Below, piece by piece: positions 8,677-19,082 of a DNA stretch of 64,000 nucleotides. A program made the translations under genes and the position numbers. Source of the DNA: CAYMTR01 sp964393405 (GTDB taxonomy: Bacteria > Bacteroidota > Bacteroidia > Bacteroidales > Prolixibacteraceae); NCBI GenBank assembly GCA_964393405.1, contig CAYMTR010000010.1, positions 1 to 64,000 on the forward strand, given 5' to 3'. The notes beneath the pieces are model-generated. The model ran no database searches. It was not told the DNA's origin and saw nothing but the letters and a program-made list of their open reading frames with translations. How positions within the stretch are numbered: the stretch's first letter is position 1; the number at the start of each line of letters is the position of its first letter.

Positions 8677-10029
8677 CACTATATCTCTTCCGAATTTTTT
8701 AATGTCAATTCCAGAAAAATTTCCGGAACTCATAATAAGTAGATTCTTGTCTCTCCAATTATAACTTCTTAGTTTGTCAAACAATAAATTTGAATCTGTA
8801 AAAACTTCTATATTATCACCTCCAAACGATTCCCTAACCTGTTCCTTTGTTATTACTTCCAGCTTCTTATGCTCTATTGTATGTGGATCAAAATAAACTA
8901 TGGCTTCATCAGCCTCAACCATTGCTCCCTCATATTGCGGAAGAAATTCTTTCTTCAAGCTACTGAAAGTATGTAATTCCATCAAAGCAATAAGGGTTCT
9001 CTCCGGAAACTGCCTTTTGACGGCAGATGTAGTTGCCTTCAGTTTTGAAGGTGAGTGAGCAAAGTCGTAAAAAACAGTCATATTATTATTTTCAGCTATT
9101 ACTTCCAAACGCCTTGCAGAACCTTTAAAGTTGCTAATTGCATTGAAAAATTCTTCATCTGACAATCCAATTTTGTTACACACTATCCTAGCTCCTGCAA
9201 TATTCTGTAAATTATGCTCCCCAAAAACTTCCAAAGAATATTTCTTCCTGCCATGCAATAAATAGGTTCTATTTTCTTCAATAACAAAATCAGGAGTATC
9301 ATAAGGATATTTCTTAACATCTTTCCTTACATTCTCAGCGATAGTGTTCAAATATTCATCACACTGAAAATAGATGAAAGCTCCCCCCTCTTCGATCATA
9401 TTGGCAAATATTCTAAACTGCTCAACATACTGGTCAAAAACAGGAAAAACATTTATATGATCCCAGGCGACTCCAGTTAAAAGTGCAATATCCGGTTTGT
9501 AATGATGAAATTTTGGTCTTTTATCTATAGGTGATGAAAGATATTCATCCCCCTCAAATATTGCAATATCGTTATTTTCTTTAAGCTCAACCATTGTGTC
9601 AAAACCTTCAAGATTAGCACCTACCATATAATCGAAATCAACATTATTGTATTTGAGTACATGCATTATCATCGATGTGGTAGTAGTCTTACCATGGCTT
9701 CCACCTATTACTACCCTCAACTTTTCTTTTGTCTGCTCATACAAATATTCAGGATAAGAATATATCTTCAATCCTAATTCTTTTGCTCTTTCCAATTCAG
9801 GGTTATCTTCTCTTGCATGCATTCCAAGAATAATAACATCAATCTTTTCAGATATAGCTTCAGGATACCACCCTTCTTTTTCGGGCAATAAGTCGTATTT
9901 CATTAGTCTTGACTTGGATGGCTCAAAAAATTCATCGTCCGAACCTGTTACTCTAAAACCTTTCTTGTGTAGGGCAATTGCAAGATTGTGCATTGCACTA
10001 CCTCCAATAGCTATAAAATGTACATGCAT
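8674..10029 (-). CDS. mpl: UDP-N-acetylmuramate:L-alanyl-gamma-D-glutamyl-meso-diaminopimelate ligase
   Basis: A 451-residue Mur-ligase-family protein that salvages cell-wall tripeptide by joining it to UDP-MurNAc. Visible are an N-terminal Rossmann-like domain (FIAIGGSAMHNLA), the ATP loop GSHGKTTTT (110-118), the central-domain stretch YLSSPIDKRPKFHHY (about 163-177), and the C-terminal domain with FYDFAHSPSKLKAT. MurC has a similar fold, but the short spacing after the P-loop and the FEGDEYLSS motif fit Mpl. Transcription runs away from the hydrolase at 10110, with a shared control region of about 80 bp. Confidence 0.88.
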   Translation of the reverse strand: MHVHFIAIGGSAMHNLAIALHKKGFRVTGSDDEFFEPSKSRLMKYDLLPEKEGWYPEAISEKIDVIILGMHAREDNPELERAKELGLKIYSYPEYLYEQTKEKLRVVIGGSHGKTTTTSMIMHVLKYNNVDFDYMVGANLEGFDTMVELKENNDIAIFEGDEYLSSPIDKRPKFHHYKPDIALLTGVAWDHINVFPVFDQYVEQFRIFANMIEEGGAFIYFQCDEYLNTIAENVRKDVKKYPYDTPDFVIEENRTYLLHGRKKYSLEVFGEHNLQNIAGARIVCNKIGLSDEEFFNAISNFKGSARRLEVIAENNNMTVFYDFAHSPSKLKATTSAVKRQFPERTLIALMELHTFSSLKKEFLPQYEGAMVEADEAIVYFDPHTIEHKKLEVITKEQVRESFGGDNIEVFTDSNLLFDKLRSYNWRDKNLLIMSSGNFSGIDIKKFGRDIV

Positions 10030-10045
10030 ATTTGGGCTTGTTATT

Positions 10046-10077
10046 CAAATTTATAATAGCTAAATTAATTACTCAAT
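10046..10077 (-). promoter_or_regulatory. Putative promoter for mpl
   Basis: On the minus strand, ATTG (10077-10074), a 20-nt spacer and TAAATTTG (10053-10046). The -7 element matches TAnnTTTG. The -33 element is imperfect. It lies 16 bp upstream of the mpl start. Confidence 0.4.
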
Positions 10078-10109
10078 TTTACTATATTTCATCCGTAAAT
10101 AAAAACTCA

Positions 10110-10952
10110 ATGGAACTATTTATAATCGATGCCGGAAATTTTCTATGTGACGGTGGTGGCATCTTTGGGAGTGTACCAAAAATTTTGTGGAAAAGAAAAA
10201 TTAAATCTGATTCTCGTAATCTTATTACTCTTTCTATGCGATGCCTACTTGTTATCCATCATGGTCGTAAGATCCTTATCGAAACTGGTTCGGGAAACAA
10301 ATTAAGCCGTAAATTCATTGAAAACAACGGAATTGAAAACCCTCTTCTTTTAATTGAATCCCTTAACAAAGCTGGTTTTAAGTCTGAAGACATTACAGAT
10401 ATACTTCACACTCACCTCCACTGGGATCATTGCGGAGGAGGAACTACATTCAACAAAAACAAAATTGCAGTACCCACTTTCCCTAACGCAACATATCATT
10501 GCACACGTTCTCAATGGGAGAACGCTCTCAACCCAAATCCTCGTGAGGATGACGCTTTCTTCTCTAACGACCTTATTCCTGTCTCTGAAAGTGGAAAACT
10601 TAACCTTATTGAAGAAGAATGTGAATTATTCCCGGGGCTCAATATTCGTATTTTCAATGGACATACTCCCGGTATGATTGTTCCAATTATTACTTTCAAC
10701 AATAAAAAGTTAGTCTACATAACTGACCTTGCCCCATTAGCTTCTAATGTCCCCGTAAAATGGATATCTGCGTATGACCTTTACCCTGTTACTTCAATGG
10801 AAGAAAAACTTTCATTTTTTAAAGAGGTATTCGAAAACAATTATATTCTTTTCTTTGAACATGATGCTATGTTTGAATGTGCCACTCTAAAATGGGATGA
10901 AAAGAAAGGCCCACTTATTGATAAAACAGGAACTCTAAAGGAATTTATTTAG
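10110..10952 (+). CDS. Metallo-beta-lactamase-fold hydrolase
   Basis: A 280-residue protein from the ATG at 10110. The frame is open 26 codons further upstream, but that extension looks non-coding and would run into the mpl promoter. The zinc motif HTHLHWDHCGG (100-110) is intact, followed by the downstream His of NGHTPGM and the Asp in ITDLAP. It belongs to the broad MBL-fold group that includes lactonases and phosphodiesterases, and the substrate is not evident. It converges on sprA with a 15-bp gap. Confidence 0.82.
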   Translation: MELFIIDAGNFLCDGGGIFGSVPKILWKRKIKSDSRNLITLSMRCLLVIHHGRKILIETGSGNKLSRKFIENNGIENPLLLIESLNKAGFKSEDITDILHTHLHWDHCGGGTTFNKNKIAVPTFPNATYHCTRSQWENALNPNPREDDAFFSNDLIPVSESGKLNLIEEECELFPGLNIRIFNGHTPGMIVPIITFNNKKLVYITDLAPLASNVPVKWISAYDLYPVTSMEEKLSFFKEVFENNYILFFEHDAMFECATLKWDEKKGPLIDKTGTLKEFI

Positions 10953-10967
10953 ACGAAATAAGAGCAA

Positions 10968-13900
10968 CTACATAATGGCATAATTGACTGTCAACCCAAA
11001 TTTTGTATTTTCCTGCTTGTACCCATCTTCAGTTGAATAAGGATCGTTCATGTTAAACTGATAATACAACTTAACTGTAAGTTGATCGTTAATCATATAA
11101 TCAGCTTGAAAATCGACTGAAAATATTCGGGTACCGTTCTGTAGAATACCGAGGGTGTCATCTATCTTCCTGAATGTTGTCTTATAACTGCTACTCGACA
11201 AATCAAGCCTCATATTTATATCGTTTGATACCTTTTCGGATTTCCTCTTTGTCTTGATAATCATATCCAAACCCGTAAAGCGGTATCCTATCCCTACACT
11301 ATATTCATTCTTAAGCATTTCGCTCAATTGCATATTTGAAAAACTAAAGTTAAGGTTTCTTGTCCTCCTGATCTCAAATCTGGTGCTCAAATCATTAACA
11401 AAACCTACATCAACATTAATCAACGGACTAAAATCCTCTTGTATGTTTATGGATGTAATATCAAGTTCAGGCACAAAATAATTTTCAGCTGCATCAAGCT
11501 GACTTCTGACCCAACTATACCCAGTTTCATCTGGTCTATATGCCAGATTTGTTTCGTATTGACCTATTGTATATGTAGATCTATAGCTATGGTTGAAATT
11601 CAATGAATGTACATATTCCTTCAACCAATCTATATCTTGAGTATTACCATTATAATTTACAACCCAATTTGGTCTTATCCATGCCAACCCGGGTTTTGCT
11701 GTCAGGGGAATCTTGTTGGCGTCAATTCCTGTATATGTTGCTATAAATGCAGGAATCAGCACATCTGATGATTTAACACCAACCCCGTTGTTCTTACCTG
11801 CTGATGGATTTCTTGAATAACCTTCTCCTTCAACATAACCTCTTTCATTATTTAATCTGTCTGCTATAATTTTACTGTTCTTATACCTGAAATCATCAAA
11901 TAAGTCAGACTTGGTTTCATCTCCGTTTAAACTTTCTCTGAATGCAGTCGCAAGAGTCATTATTGACATATCAAAGTTACCAGTTTCCTTTCTGCTTAAA
12001 AGCTCAAAGCTCCCTTTGTTTCCGTTATATTGAATGAAACTACTGATATTATTCGATTCCCTCCTCTTTCCTGTAATATTGAATCTCAAGCTCGAAATTG
12101 GCTCAAATTGTACGGAAAAATTCCATGTTTCGGTACTTTGTACAAGATATTGTTTAGAAACTGTTGTGTCTTTGCTTATCCAACCTTTTTGGGCTGCTTC
12201 AAGGGCAAAGTTTTCATCCTGCCAACCTATCAAAAATGGGAAGGAAGGTGCAAGTGACTCAAGTCCCCCTTCAGTTGTATAATTTCGAGCTCCGAATAAA
12301 TACGGGTCAGGTAAAAAGCCCGGAAGTTCAGTTCCGCCTGTTTTTGCATACGTGACTTGTATTGTTCTAATACCCATCAGCATTCTTGCAGTGAAGTCCA
12401 CAGCTTTCTTTATAAACGGTTCATCTATTTCTTTTCTTCCCGTTATTAATACTTGTGCTCCTGATAAAGATTTCTCAGATTTAAAGTTTATCCTGTTTTC
12501 ATTAACTATACTTACGTCTCCTTTAATTGTATCTCCTTTATTACTAAGAACAATTACCTTTATGTCTTCAGTGCCTAATTTATGAAATATGGATTTTGGA
12601 ACGTTTGCCTTAAAATCTATTTTCTTTTCGTTATAATCGACATCTTTAAATTTTGACTCATCGCCAGGCTTCTTTGTACTTCTCACTGAAGCCTTTTTCT
12701 GCTGATTCGATCTGCTTCCGTATCTTCTGCCAGTCGATTGAAATTTCTGGTTGACTGTCTTTAAATACGGAATCTTATTATACAGTGTCGTCATATTGAG
12801 CGACCCGTTTATGTTGATTGTCGAAGAATTTCTAGCTGTATTACCAAGATCAAGCTCTTCAAGTTCTGAGCTCAACTGAGATCCTGCAACCCAATCGTAT
12901 GACCCTCTGTATGTAGCCGAAGCGGAAGTCCAATCAAGTAATGGTAATTTATTAATTGGAATGGTATATCTCAAATCAATTGTATGCTGATAATCTACCG
13001 GGCGACCAAAAGCAAGAAGATTTTTATAAATCTCCTTTTGCATTAGTGAATATTCATCTGGGTAAAGATTCTGGTCTTCAATGCCTTCAAGCTCATCTAT
13101 TCTTGATGTATTTTTGTTTGAAAAATCAAGCCTCAGGCTCTGTGTTAAATTGTATCTGAGGTCAAAACTCCTATTCCACAGAAAGTCTTTTTGAACTGTT
13201 ACCGGTAAGTCAAGTTGCATTCCCGAATTATCTCTTGCTAACCTTTCCTGATAGTTTCGCGTCAAATCCGTCCTGAAAGAAATAAGTTCAGGGAGATAAT
13301 TAAAGTTGAAATCTTTTATCAGCTGAAAAGCTTTAGCTTGAAGAAATTTAACCGCTTTAAATGGCATAATAGGTTTTGCCTGAGCTGAATAGTTATAATC
13401 AAATGATCCTTTGTTTGTCCTTTGAAAATTCCTTTCTATATCAATATTATGAGTCAACTGCTCATTCTGTGAATACGAGACTGAAAAATTCTCAATATCT
13501 GTTGGCAATGGTTTCCTGTCAGCTTTTTTCCTTTCAGGCTCCATTGAAATATTGTTTATATTAAAACTTTTACGAGTTGTAACATCTTGCGATATATTTT
13601 TTAGATATTCTTTTTCTTCCGGACTTTCAATTATCGACAACGCATCAGTCATTTTTATATCTGAACTCAAAGGATTGTATTCAGGGGTTGAAACTCCCGT
13701 GGAATAGCTATAAAACACAGGCAGATGAAGCCCGACTTTTTCCGGCAGAAGCTTACCAAGTTGGAAGGTGGCAGCAAAATCAAGCTGATACCTATCTTCC
13801 AGACTTCTACTCGAAGCTACATCATTAATACTTCCCCAACCTACCGACTGGGTGCTTCCTGCAAGCGTTATATTACCAATATCAGCAAGGCGTAACGACA

Positions 13901-16900
13901 TCCTTCCGTTTGAAGCCCAGCCACCCCTCTCATTAAAATCTGATAAACGCAATTCATTAACCCAAACTTCAACTGATTTAGGAATAGTATTTGTTTTAGG
14001 ATTTCTAATTCCTATGTGAACAACATCAACCTCACCAAGACTAGGATTCCCTTTTATCTTAATCGTGTTTTTACCGTTGGCATAACCATCATGATAATCA
14101 ACATATATATCATTCCTGGTAAGCTTTGATCCTGCTTTTCGCATCTCCTCGTCCCTCTTCATTTTAAGTTCAGAGAAAATAGTAAGATCAAGATTTAACC
14201 TGTTTTCATCAGGCCATACTTCATATCTGTCTGCCTCACTTTCGTCGTTGTATAAAGTAGCAGGAATCGGCGTAAGCTTGAGTGGAACTTCATACTCATA
14301 GTAATTATCCTTATCTGTCCCCATTCTTACAAATAGAGATACTTCATAATCGCTTAGCGGATATCCTTCTATAGCCTCTGCGTGAACCTCCATTTTTAGC
14401 CTTTTGTATTGTCTGATATCTAAACCTACATTTTTATATACTGCACGAGCATCTCCCCTGTCAAGATCTTTTACTTTTATAAGCATCGATTGTTCGTTCA
14501 TCTTTGTTGATGTAGTGCTCGTTGGGTCAATTTCTCTTTCAATTTCCGGAGGAAGAACATAGTTTATTGGCTTGCGGCTCTGATTTTCTTCAATATTTAT
14601 TGATGCAAGATCAAATTCAGCTTTTGCCGATTCAACTCCTCCAGCTTCTGTCAGTGACTTATTTTCTTTTCTCCAGTCTGCCCTTACTAAAGCCAATGTC
14701 CCAAAACGAAGTATTATCGAGTCGGAAAAATCAGTAAGAAACATTCTAATAAAGCGTATTGATTTAAAATCATATATGTCGCCTATTTTCTCAACATTTG
14801 GATTCTGCCTAATCGGTATTTTAAACTGATACCAATCTACCCTGTCTGTTGTTCCATTATCAAGCGACACAACCCTTGTTACCTTATCAACGATATAATT
14901 GTTACCTACAACTAAATCTTCCGGTCTGACACTAACTTTATATTGATAATAAGATTCAAGTTCATTAAGAGTATTATCGTCATTTAAATCTTCAATATCA
15001 GGTTCTGTTTTCCCTGAAGTTGAATAATCTTCAGTATACATTGAACTTGTCGGAGAGTTACCCTCAACGTTATTGTAATTTTTATAACGGTCGAGTATAG
15101 ATTTCTCTTCATCATCATAATCAGTTCCCCTATAATGATGAAAATCATCACCTGAAGGGTCAGACGCTATTTTATTATATACTTCTTCAGAAACAAAATT
15201 CTTTATTTCATCGAGATATTGCTTGTGAAAAGTGACTTCATCTTCGTTACTTAGTCCATCTAATCCCAAATCCTGAAACTTACGTGCATTCTCATCATTC
15301 TCAAATGATTGAGTTAACAACTGTCTACTTGAAACACGACCCCATGCAGAAGTATCTACATCCACTACAATTTCGGATGTAGGTAGTCCATTTTCAAAAG
15401 CTTTTTTACCATCTTTTAAAATATCTTCTGAAATATTTCCAAGATTGAAATATAAATCGCCACCTTTATGTGTACCATCAACATTATATATAAACGGATC
15501 AAGTAACCAAAACTCAATGTATTCAATATTCGATGACTCAAAGTTTGGAGTTTGTACTTCCCTCATCAAACCACCCCACCTATCTTCAGGATTTTTAAGT
15601 TTACCGTCTGAATCTATACCACCGGAAATATCAGTTGGGTTGCTGTCAAAGTTGTAGGGCCCTTTCTCTTTCGGGAAATAGGCAAGATTGAATACATATT
15701 GATAATTGCTTGAACCTATAACTAGTTCCTTTCCCGGAAATATCTCCTGAACCATCACATCTCTCATATAGTGGTTTGACAACATTTCAAGGTTTCCCTT
15801 TAAATGTGATGGCATATACTGATTACCCTTATCACTAAACATTCTGTCAATGTAAAACCATGATAATTTTGCCCTATTATAACCATACTTCAAATCATCG
15901 GTCAAATTCGACTCTGGAAACAGACTTTCCTGATGAGGGGTCGAAGCTAATTGCCATCCAAAAGCATTAGATAAAGAATAAGAAGTTTCAACTCCTTCAA
16001 AATCATCAACATATACATTGTTCCCAGTCACTTTCGATTGTCCTGGAAATAATTTAGCAACTTCACCTTCAAAAGAGATACTCGACTCTGACTTTGAATC
16101 AACAAAAGGGAGGTAATTGATAATGTCTGTCAGCAACTGTGACTTATCCCTATATTGAAAATCCAAACCAAGCATAAGGTTTGATACAGGCTCTTCTCCC
16201 ATATCAACTTTATTTGTTATCGGGCGTTCGTTCATATAAAGAAGTGTGCCTCCCAAATTTAATTTATCTGAAACCTCATAACTGGCATAGGTTCCAACCA
16301 TCGTTTTCCTTTGCATCGATAAAAGGTCCTGACTTTCTGTCGAAACTTTTATTGGTGTTCCTGCTTCTATGTATGCATCGTTAATTATTTTAACCTTGCC
16401 AAGTGCATAGTCTACAGTGTAGTCCACATTTTCAACTAGTACTGTACTCCCGGCAGAAACAACTACTGATCCCTGTGCCAAATTAAATGAATTCAAAGAT
16501 ATTTCAGAACTTGACGATCCTTTGTAACTACCAACCATCACATACTTGTCGTGGTCAAAATCTTGCTCAGCTTCGGTTTTGGTCTTTTCGTACAAAGTTT
16601 TATAAGTATACTTACTTTTTGTTGCCTCATCAGGCATCTTATTTGCAATGTTTGACCCGAAAGGCTCAAGAACAGGAAATACTATTTTACCATCCTGAGC
16701 CAGAATAGTTATCCCATTCACAAAATCGAACATCCCGTCACCTTTTTCAGTGAAATCATTCTGCGAATTTAGGTTGTCAAGGTTCATGACCCTCAGCAAA
16801 GTTGTATTGTTCATGCCTTCAACCGGCAGGTAATTTATATACGTGTTTGTGGAATCGTTATTATAAACAATATTGAAATCAAAATCTTCCGCTGTAACAT

Positions 16901-18485
16901 CATACGCACCAAGACTGTATACATTTTTCATCATAAGATCCCATGTCGGGAAGCCGGGAGAAAGGTTGGTGCCCTTTATCATTTTTAACACTAGGGTTTT
17001 GTCTGACTCCGTAATGTCAGATGAAAACTGACCTACCTGAAAAGTAGAATCTCCAATTGTAATATTGTAGGCTACAGCAAGTACCTCATCATTGTTTAGC
17101 GGTGAATTAAGTGATATATAACCTAGCTCTTCATTAACTTCATATTCAGAATAATTCATCAACCTTGCCTGATCTATCTTTTCCCAATGTGTCCCGTATT
17201 TAAACCCCCTTGCCTCTAAAGGCTTAAGTACTTTTAAGATATTGGATGAAACATCTATTCCTGAATAGTTTGTGACAATCTCATTATAAAGATTATTAGC
17301 ACCATTATTAGGCACATAATTGCCGGGATATCCAAGCCCTGATGCCGGACCAAACTCTGGTACAGTGTTTGAAATGTGCGCTGCCTGCTCACCAAGGTCA
17401 ACAAAACCAACAATGTTCCTTGCAGAAGTAAAATTCTGGCTTTTGTTTGTTACCCAAATTTCAATCTTGTTGATTATAACTTTAGATTTTATTATTGGCA
17501 AAGAACTTAATGCCTGATTATAGTTATCCCTGAAAAATTTAGAAATAAAGAAATGCCTGTTTTCATCATACTCTGAAGCCTTAATCTCAAATTTTGTCTT
17601 CTGTGCTCCTCCCTCTGTTTCTACTACCTGAGATTCACCTTTGTGCTGAGAAATGATAGTGGTAAGATTGAGTCTTCCAAACTGCATTTCAGTTTTAACC
17701 CCAAACAGATTTGTACCTCCCTGTATTAATGTTCCATTTAAAGGAAGCGACACATTACCGGCTTCTATCTTCCTTAATATTTCATCCTCTTTACCACTAT
17801 AATCAAGCTTAACTTTCTGCTCAAAGTCGAAGGTTGCTTCAGTGTTGTAATTAACCTGCATGTTTACCTTCTCTCCAATCTTCCCTGTAACACTCAAGTT
17901 AATCTGAGGTTCAAAATCAAAGTTTGTATGTCTTTTTGCCCTTTCAGAGAGCTGTTCGTTACCATTATAATATGAAAGAGCTCCAATCGAAATTTCTACA
18001 TAACCCTGGGGTTTTATATCAATCTTGTCTCCTCCAAAAATATTATTGAATACTTCGTTGTCAATCTTTAATTGCGGAATAAGCGATTTTTGCTCTTCTG
18101 TCTCAATCTTATCTACATCTTTTCTTGTCTTCCAGTAATCTTTTATCGACTGGTCGAAGTCATATTTCACATAGTCTTTAAGGTTCATCGACTTTGGAAG
18201 ACGATAATACATATCACCTATCTTTTCATATATGACATATTGCTTTGTAAGCGGATCGTACTCAATTTTTCTTTCAATATTTGAAGGACGATTAAGGTAT
18301 AGCGGATCCTTGTCTACCTCGTCAGGATACTGAAACTCTCCTTCATCTTCAAACGGGTAAGCTAAAGATGTGTCTTTCTCTGCGGTTGATTTAACGGTAG
18401 ATGTTTGGGCTAACAAATTATTGCATGTCAGCACAATTATTCCCGTTGCAAATATGAGTATGTAAAATAAATTCCTCTTCAACAT
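10968..18485 (-). CDS. sprA: SprA/Sov, outer-membrane translocon of the type 9 secretion system
   Basis: A 2505-residue protein with an N-terminal signal peptide (residues 1-26, ending LLAQ). It is full length for the SprA family (about 2300-2500). It has the long periplasmic and plug regions rich in Asp/Asn and a C-terminal beta-barrel region with alternating aromatic strands ending FGLTVNYAIM. SprA (Sov in Porphyromonas) forms the very large outer-membrane pore through which type 9 cargo leaves the cell, and in some relatives it is needed for gliding. It sits 12 bp after ruvA in an apparent pdxA-ruvA-sprA unit. No other T9SS genes are in the window. Confidence 0.95.
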   Translation of the reverse strand: MLKRNLFYILIFATGIIVLTCNNLLAQTSTVKSTAEKDTSLAYPFEDEGEFQYPDEVDKDPLYLNRPSNIERKIEYDPLTKQYVIYEKIGDMYYRLPKSMNLKDYVKYDFDQSIKDYWKTRKDVDKIETEEQKSLIPQLKIDNEVFNNIFGGDKIDIKPQGYVEISIGALSYYNGNEQLSERAKRHTNFDFEPQINLSVTGKIGEKVNMQVNYNTEATFDFEQKVKLDYSGKEDEILRKIEAGNVSLPLNGTLIQGGTNLFGVKTEMQFGRLNLTTIISQHKGESQVVETEGGAQKTKFEIKASEYDENRHFFISKFFRDNYNQALSSLPIIKSKVIINKIEIWVTNKSQNFTSARNIVGFVDLGEQAAHISNTVPEFGPASGLGYPGNYVPNNGANNLYNEIVTNYSGIDVSSNILKVLKPLEARGFKYGTHWEKIDQARLMNYSEYEVNEELGYISLNSPLNNDEVLAVAYNITIGDSTFQVGQFSSDITESDKTLVLKMIKGTNLSPGFPTWDLMMKNVYSLGAYDVTAEDFDFNIVYNNDSTNTYINYLPVEGMNNTTLLRVMNLDNLNSQNDFTEKGDGMFDFVNGITILAQDGKIVFPVLEPFGSNIANKMPDEATKSKYTYKTLYEKTKTEAEQDFDHDKYVMVGSYKGSSSSEISLNSFNLAQGSVVVSAGSTVLVENVDYTVDYALGKVKIINDAYIEAGTPIKVSTESQDLLSMQRKTMVGTYASYEVSDKLNLGGTLLYMNERPITNKVDMGEEPVSNLMLGLDFQYRDKSQLLTDIINYLPFVDSKSESSISFEGEVAKLFPGQSKVTGNNVYVDDFEGVETSYSLSNAFGWQLASTPHQESLFPESNLTDDLKYGYNRAKLSWFYIDRMFSDKGNQYMPSHLKGNLEMLSNHYMRDVMVQEIFPGKELVIGSSNYQYVFNLAYFPKEKGPYNFDSNPTDISGGIDSDGKLKNPEDRWGGLMREVQTPNFESSNIEYIEFWLLDPFIYNVDGTHKGGDLYFNLGNISEDILKDGKKAFENGLPTSEIVVDVDTSAWGRVSSRQLLTQSFENDENARKFQDLGLDGLSNEDEVTFHKQYLDEIKNFVSEEVYNKIASDPSGDDFHHYRGTDYDDEEKSILDRYKNYNNVEGNSPTSSMYTEDYSTSGKTEPDIEDLNDDNTLNELESYYQYKVSVRPEDLVVGNNYIVDKVTRVVSLDNGTTDRVDWYQFKIPIRQNPNVEKIGDIYDFKSIRFIRMFLTDFSDSIILRFGTLALVRADWRKENKSLTEAGGVESAKAEFDLASINIEENQSRKPINYVLPPEIEREIDPTSTTSTKMNEQSMLIKVKDLDRGDARAVYKNVGLDIRQYKRLKMEVHAEAIEGYPLSDYEVSLFVRMGTDKDNYYEYEVPLKLTPIPATLYNDESEADRYEVWPDENRLNLDLTIFSELKMKRDEEMRKAGSKLTRNDIYVDYHDGYANGKNTIKIKGNPSLGEVDVVHIGIRNPKTNTIPKSVEVWVNELRLSDFNERGGWASNGRMSLRLADIGNITLAGSTQSVGWGSINDVASSRSLEDRYQLDFAATFQLGKLLPEKVGLHLPVFYSYSTGVSTPEYNPLSSDIKMTDALSIIESPEEKEYLKNISQDVTTRKSFNINNISMEPERKKADRKPLPTDIENFSVSYSQNEQLTHNIDIERNFQRTNKGSFDYNYSAQAKPIMPFKAVKFLQAKAFQLIKDFNFNYLPELISFRTDLTRNYQERLARDNSGMQLDLPVTVQKDFLWNRSFDLRYNLTQSLRLDFSNKNTSRIDELEGIEDQNLYPDEYSLMQKEIYKNLLAFGRPVDYQHTIDLRYTIPINKLPLLDWTSASATYRGSYDWVAGSQLSSELEELDLGNTARNSSTININGSLNMTTLYNKIPYLKTVNQKFQSTGRRYGSRSNQQKKASVRSTKKPGDESKFKDVDYNEKKIDFKANVPKSIFHKLGTEDIKVIVLSNKGDTIKGDVSIVNENRINFKSEKSLSGAQVLITGRKEIDEPFIKKAVDFTARMLMGIRTIQVTYAKTGGTELPGFLPDPYLFGARNYTTEGGLESLAPSFPFLIGWQDENFALEAAQKGWISKDTTVSKQYLVQSTETWNFSVQFEPISSLRFNITGKRRESNNISSFIQYNGNKGSFELLSRKETGNFDMSIMTLATAFRESLNGDETKSDLFDDFRYKNSKIIADRLNNERGYVEGEGYSRNPSAGKNNGVGVKSSDVLIPAFIATYTGIDANKIPLTAKPGLAWIRPNWVVNYNGNTQDIDWLKEYVHSLNFNHSYRSTYTIGQYETNLAYRPDETGYSWVRSQLDAAENYFVPELDITSINIQEDFSPLINVDVGFVNDLSTRFEIRRTRNLNFSFSNMQLSEMLKNEYSVGIGYRFTGLDMIIKTKRKSEKVSNDINMRLDLSSSSYKTTFRKIDDTLGILQNGTRIFSVDFQADYMINDQLTVKLYYQFNMNDPYSTEDGYKQENTKFGLTVNYAIM

Positions 18486-18497
18486 TAGATAAACGGA

Positions 18498-19079
18498 TTA
18501 CATCTGCTTAAGTGCATCCTTAATTACTTGTTCAACTTTTTTATCAGGATGTTCCCTTAATATTTGATCAATGGCTTTCTCTGCGTTCTTTTTCACAAAT
18601 CCTAAAGTCACTAATGCAGATAACGCTTCTTCGCGGGTTGTATTGTTTATTGAAATAAAAATATCGGATGAAACAGGTTCTTTGATCAATTTGTCTTTCA
18701 ATTCTACTATTAACCTCTGAGCGGTTTTCAACCCTATCCCCTTTACTCCCTTTATCCTATTTACGTCGTCTGTAATTATCGCATTCCTTAACTCATTTAC
18801 AGATAATGATGATAATATCAGGATTCCTGTGTTTGCTCCAACCCCGGAAACTGATACCAGCAATCTGAATAGCTCCCTTTCTTCCTTATTGTGAAAGGCA
18901 TACAGAGAGTGTGCGTCTTCCCTTATAACTTCATGAATGAAAAACTTATACTGATCTTTTCCTGATATTGCAGTATATGTACTTAAAGAAATATGAAGGT
19001 AATAACCTAATCCCCCAATATCGACTATGACATGTGCAGGATCCAATTCAACTATTTGACCTTTAAGATATTCTATCAT
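18498..19079 (-). CDS. ruvA: Holliday junction branch-migration subunit RuvA
   Basis: A 193-residue protein of normal RuvA length. It has the N-terminal OB fold (MIEYLKGQIVELDPAHVIVD), helix-hairpin-helix repeats in the middle (VSGVGANTGILIL and IKGVKGIGLKTAQRLIVELKDK), and the C-terminal three-helix domain that contacts RuvB. RuvA binds four-way junctions and loads the RuvB motor. It lies between pdxA (3-bp gap) and sprA (12-bp gap), so it is likely translated from one transcript with them. Confidence 0.95.
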   Translation of the reverse strand: MIEYLKGQIVELDPAHVIVDIGGLGYYLHISLSTYTAISGKDQYKFFIHEVIREDAHSLYAFHNKEERELFRLLVSVSGVGANTGILILSSLSVNELRNAIITDDVNRIKGVKGIGLKTAQRLIVELKDKLIKEPVSSDIFISINNTTREEALSALVTLGFVKKNAEKAIDQILREHPDKKVEQVIKDALKQM

Positions 19080-19082
19080 TTA

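Noticed and set aside
12030..12585. Open plus-strand frames opposite sprA
   Set aside because: They are shadows of sprA codon use, lack family features and have no promoter or ribosome site.
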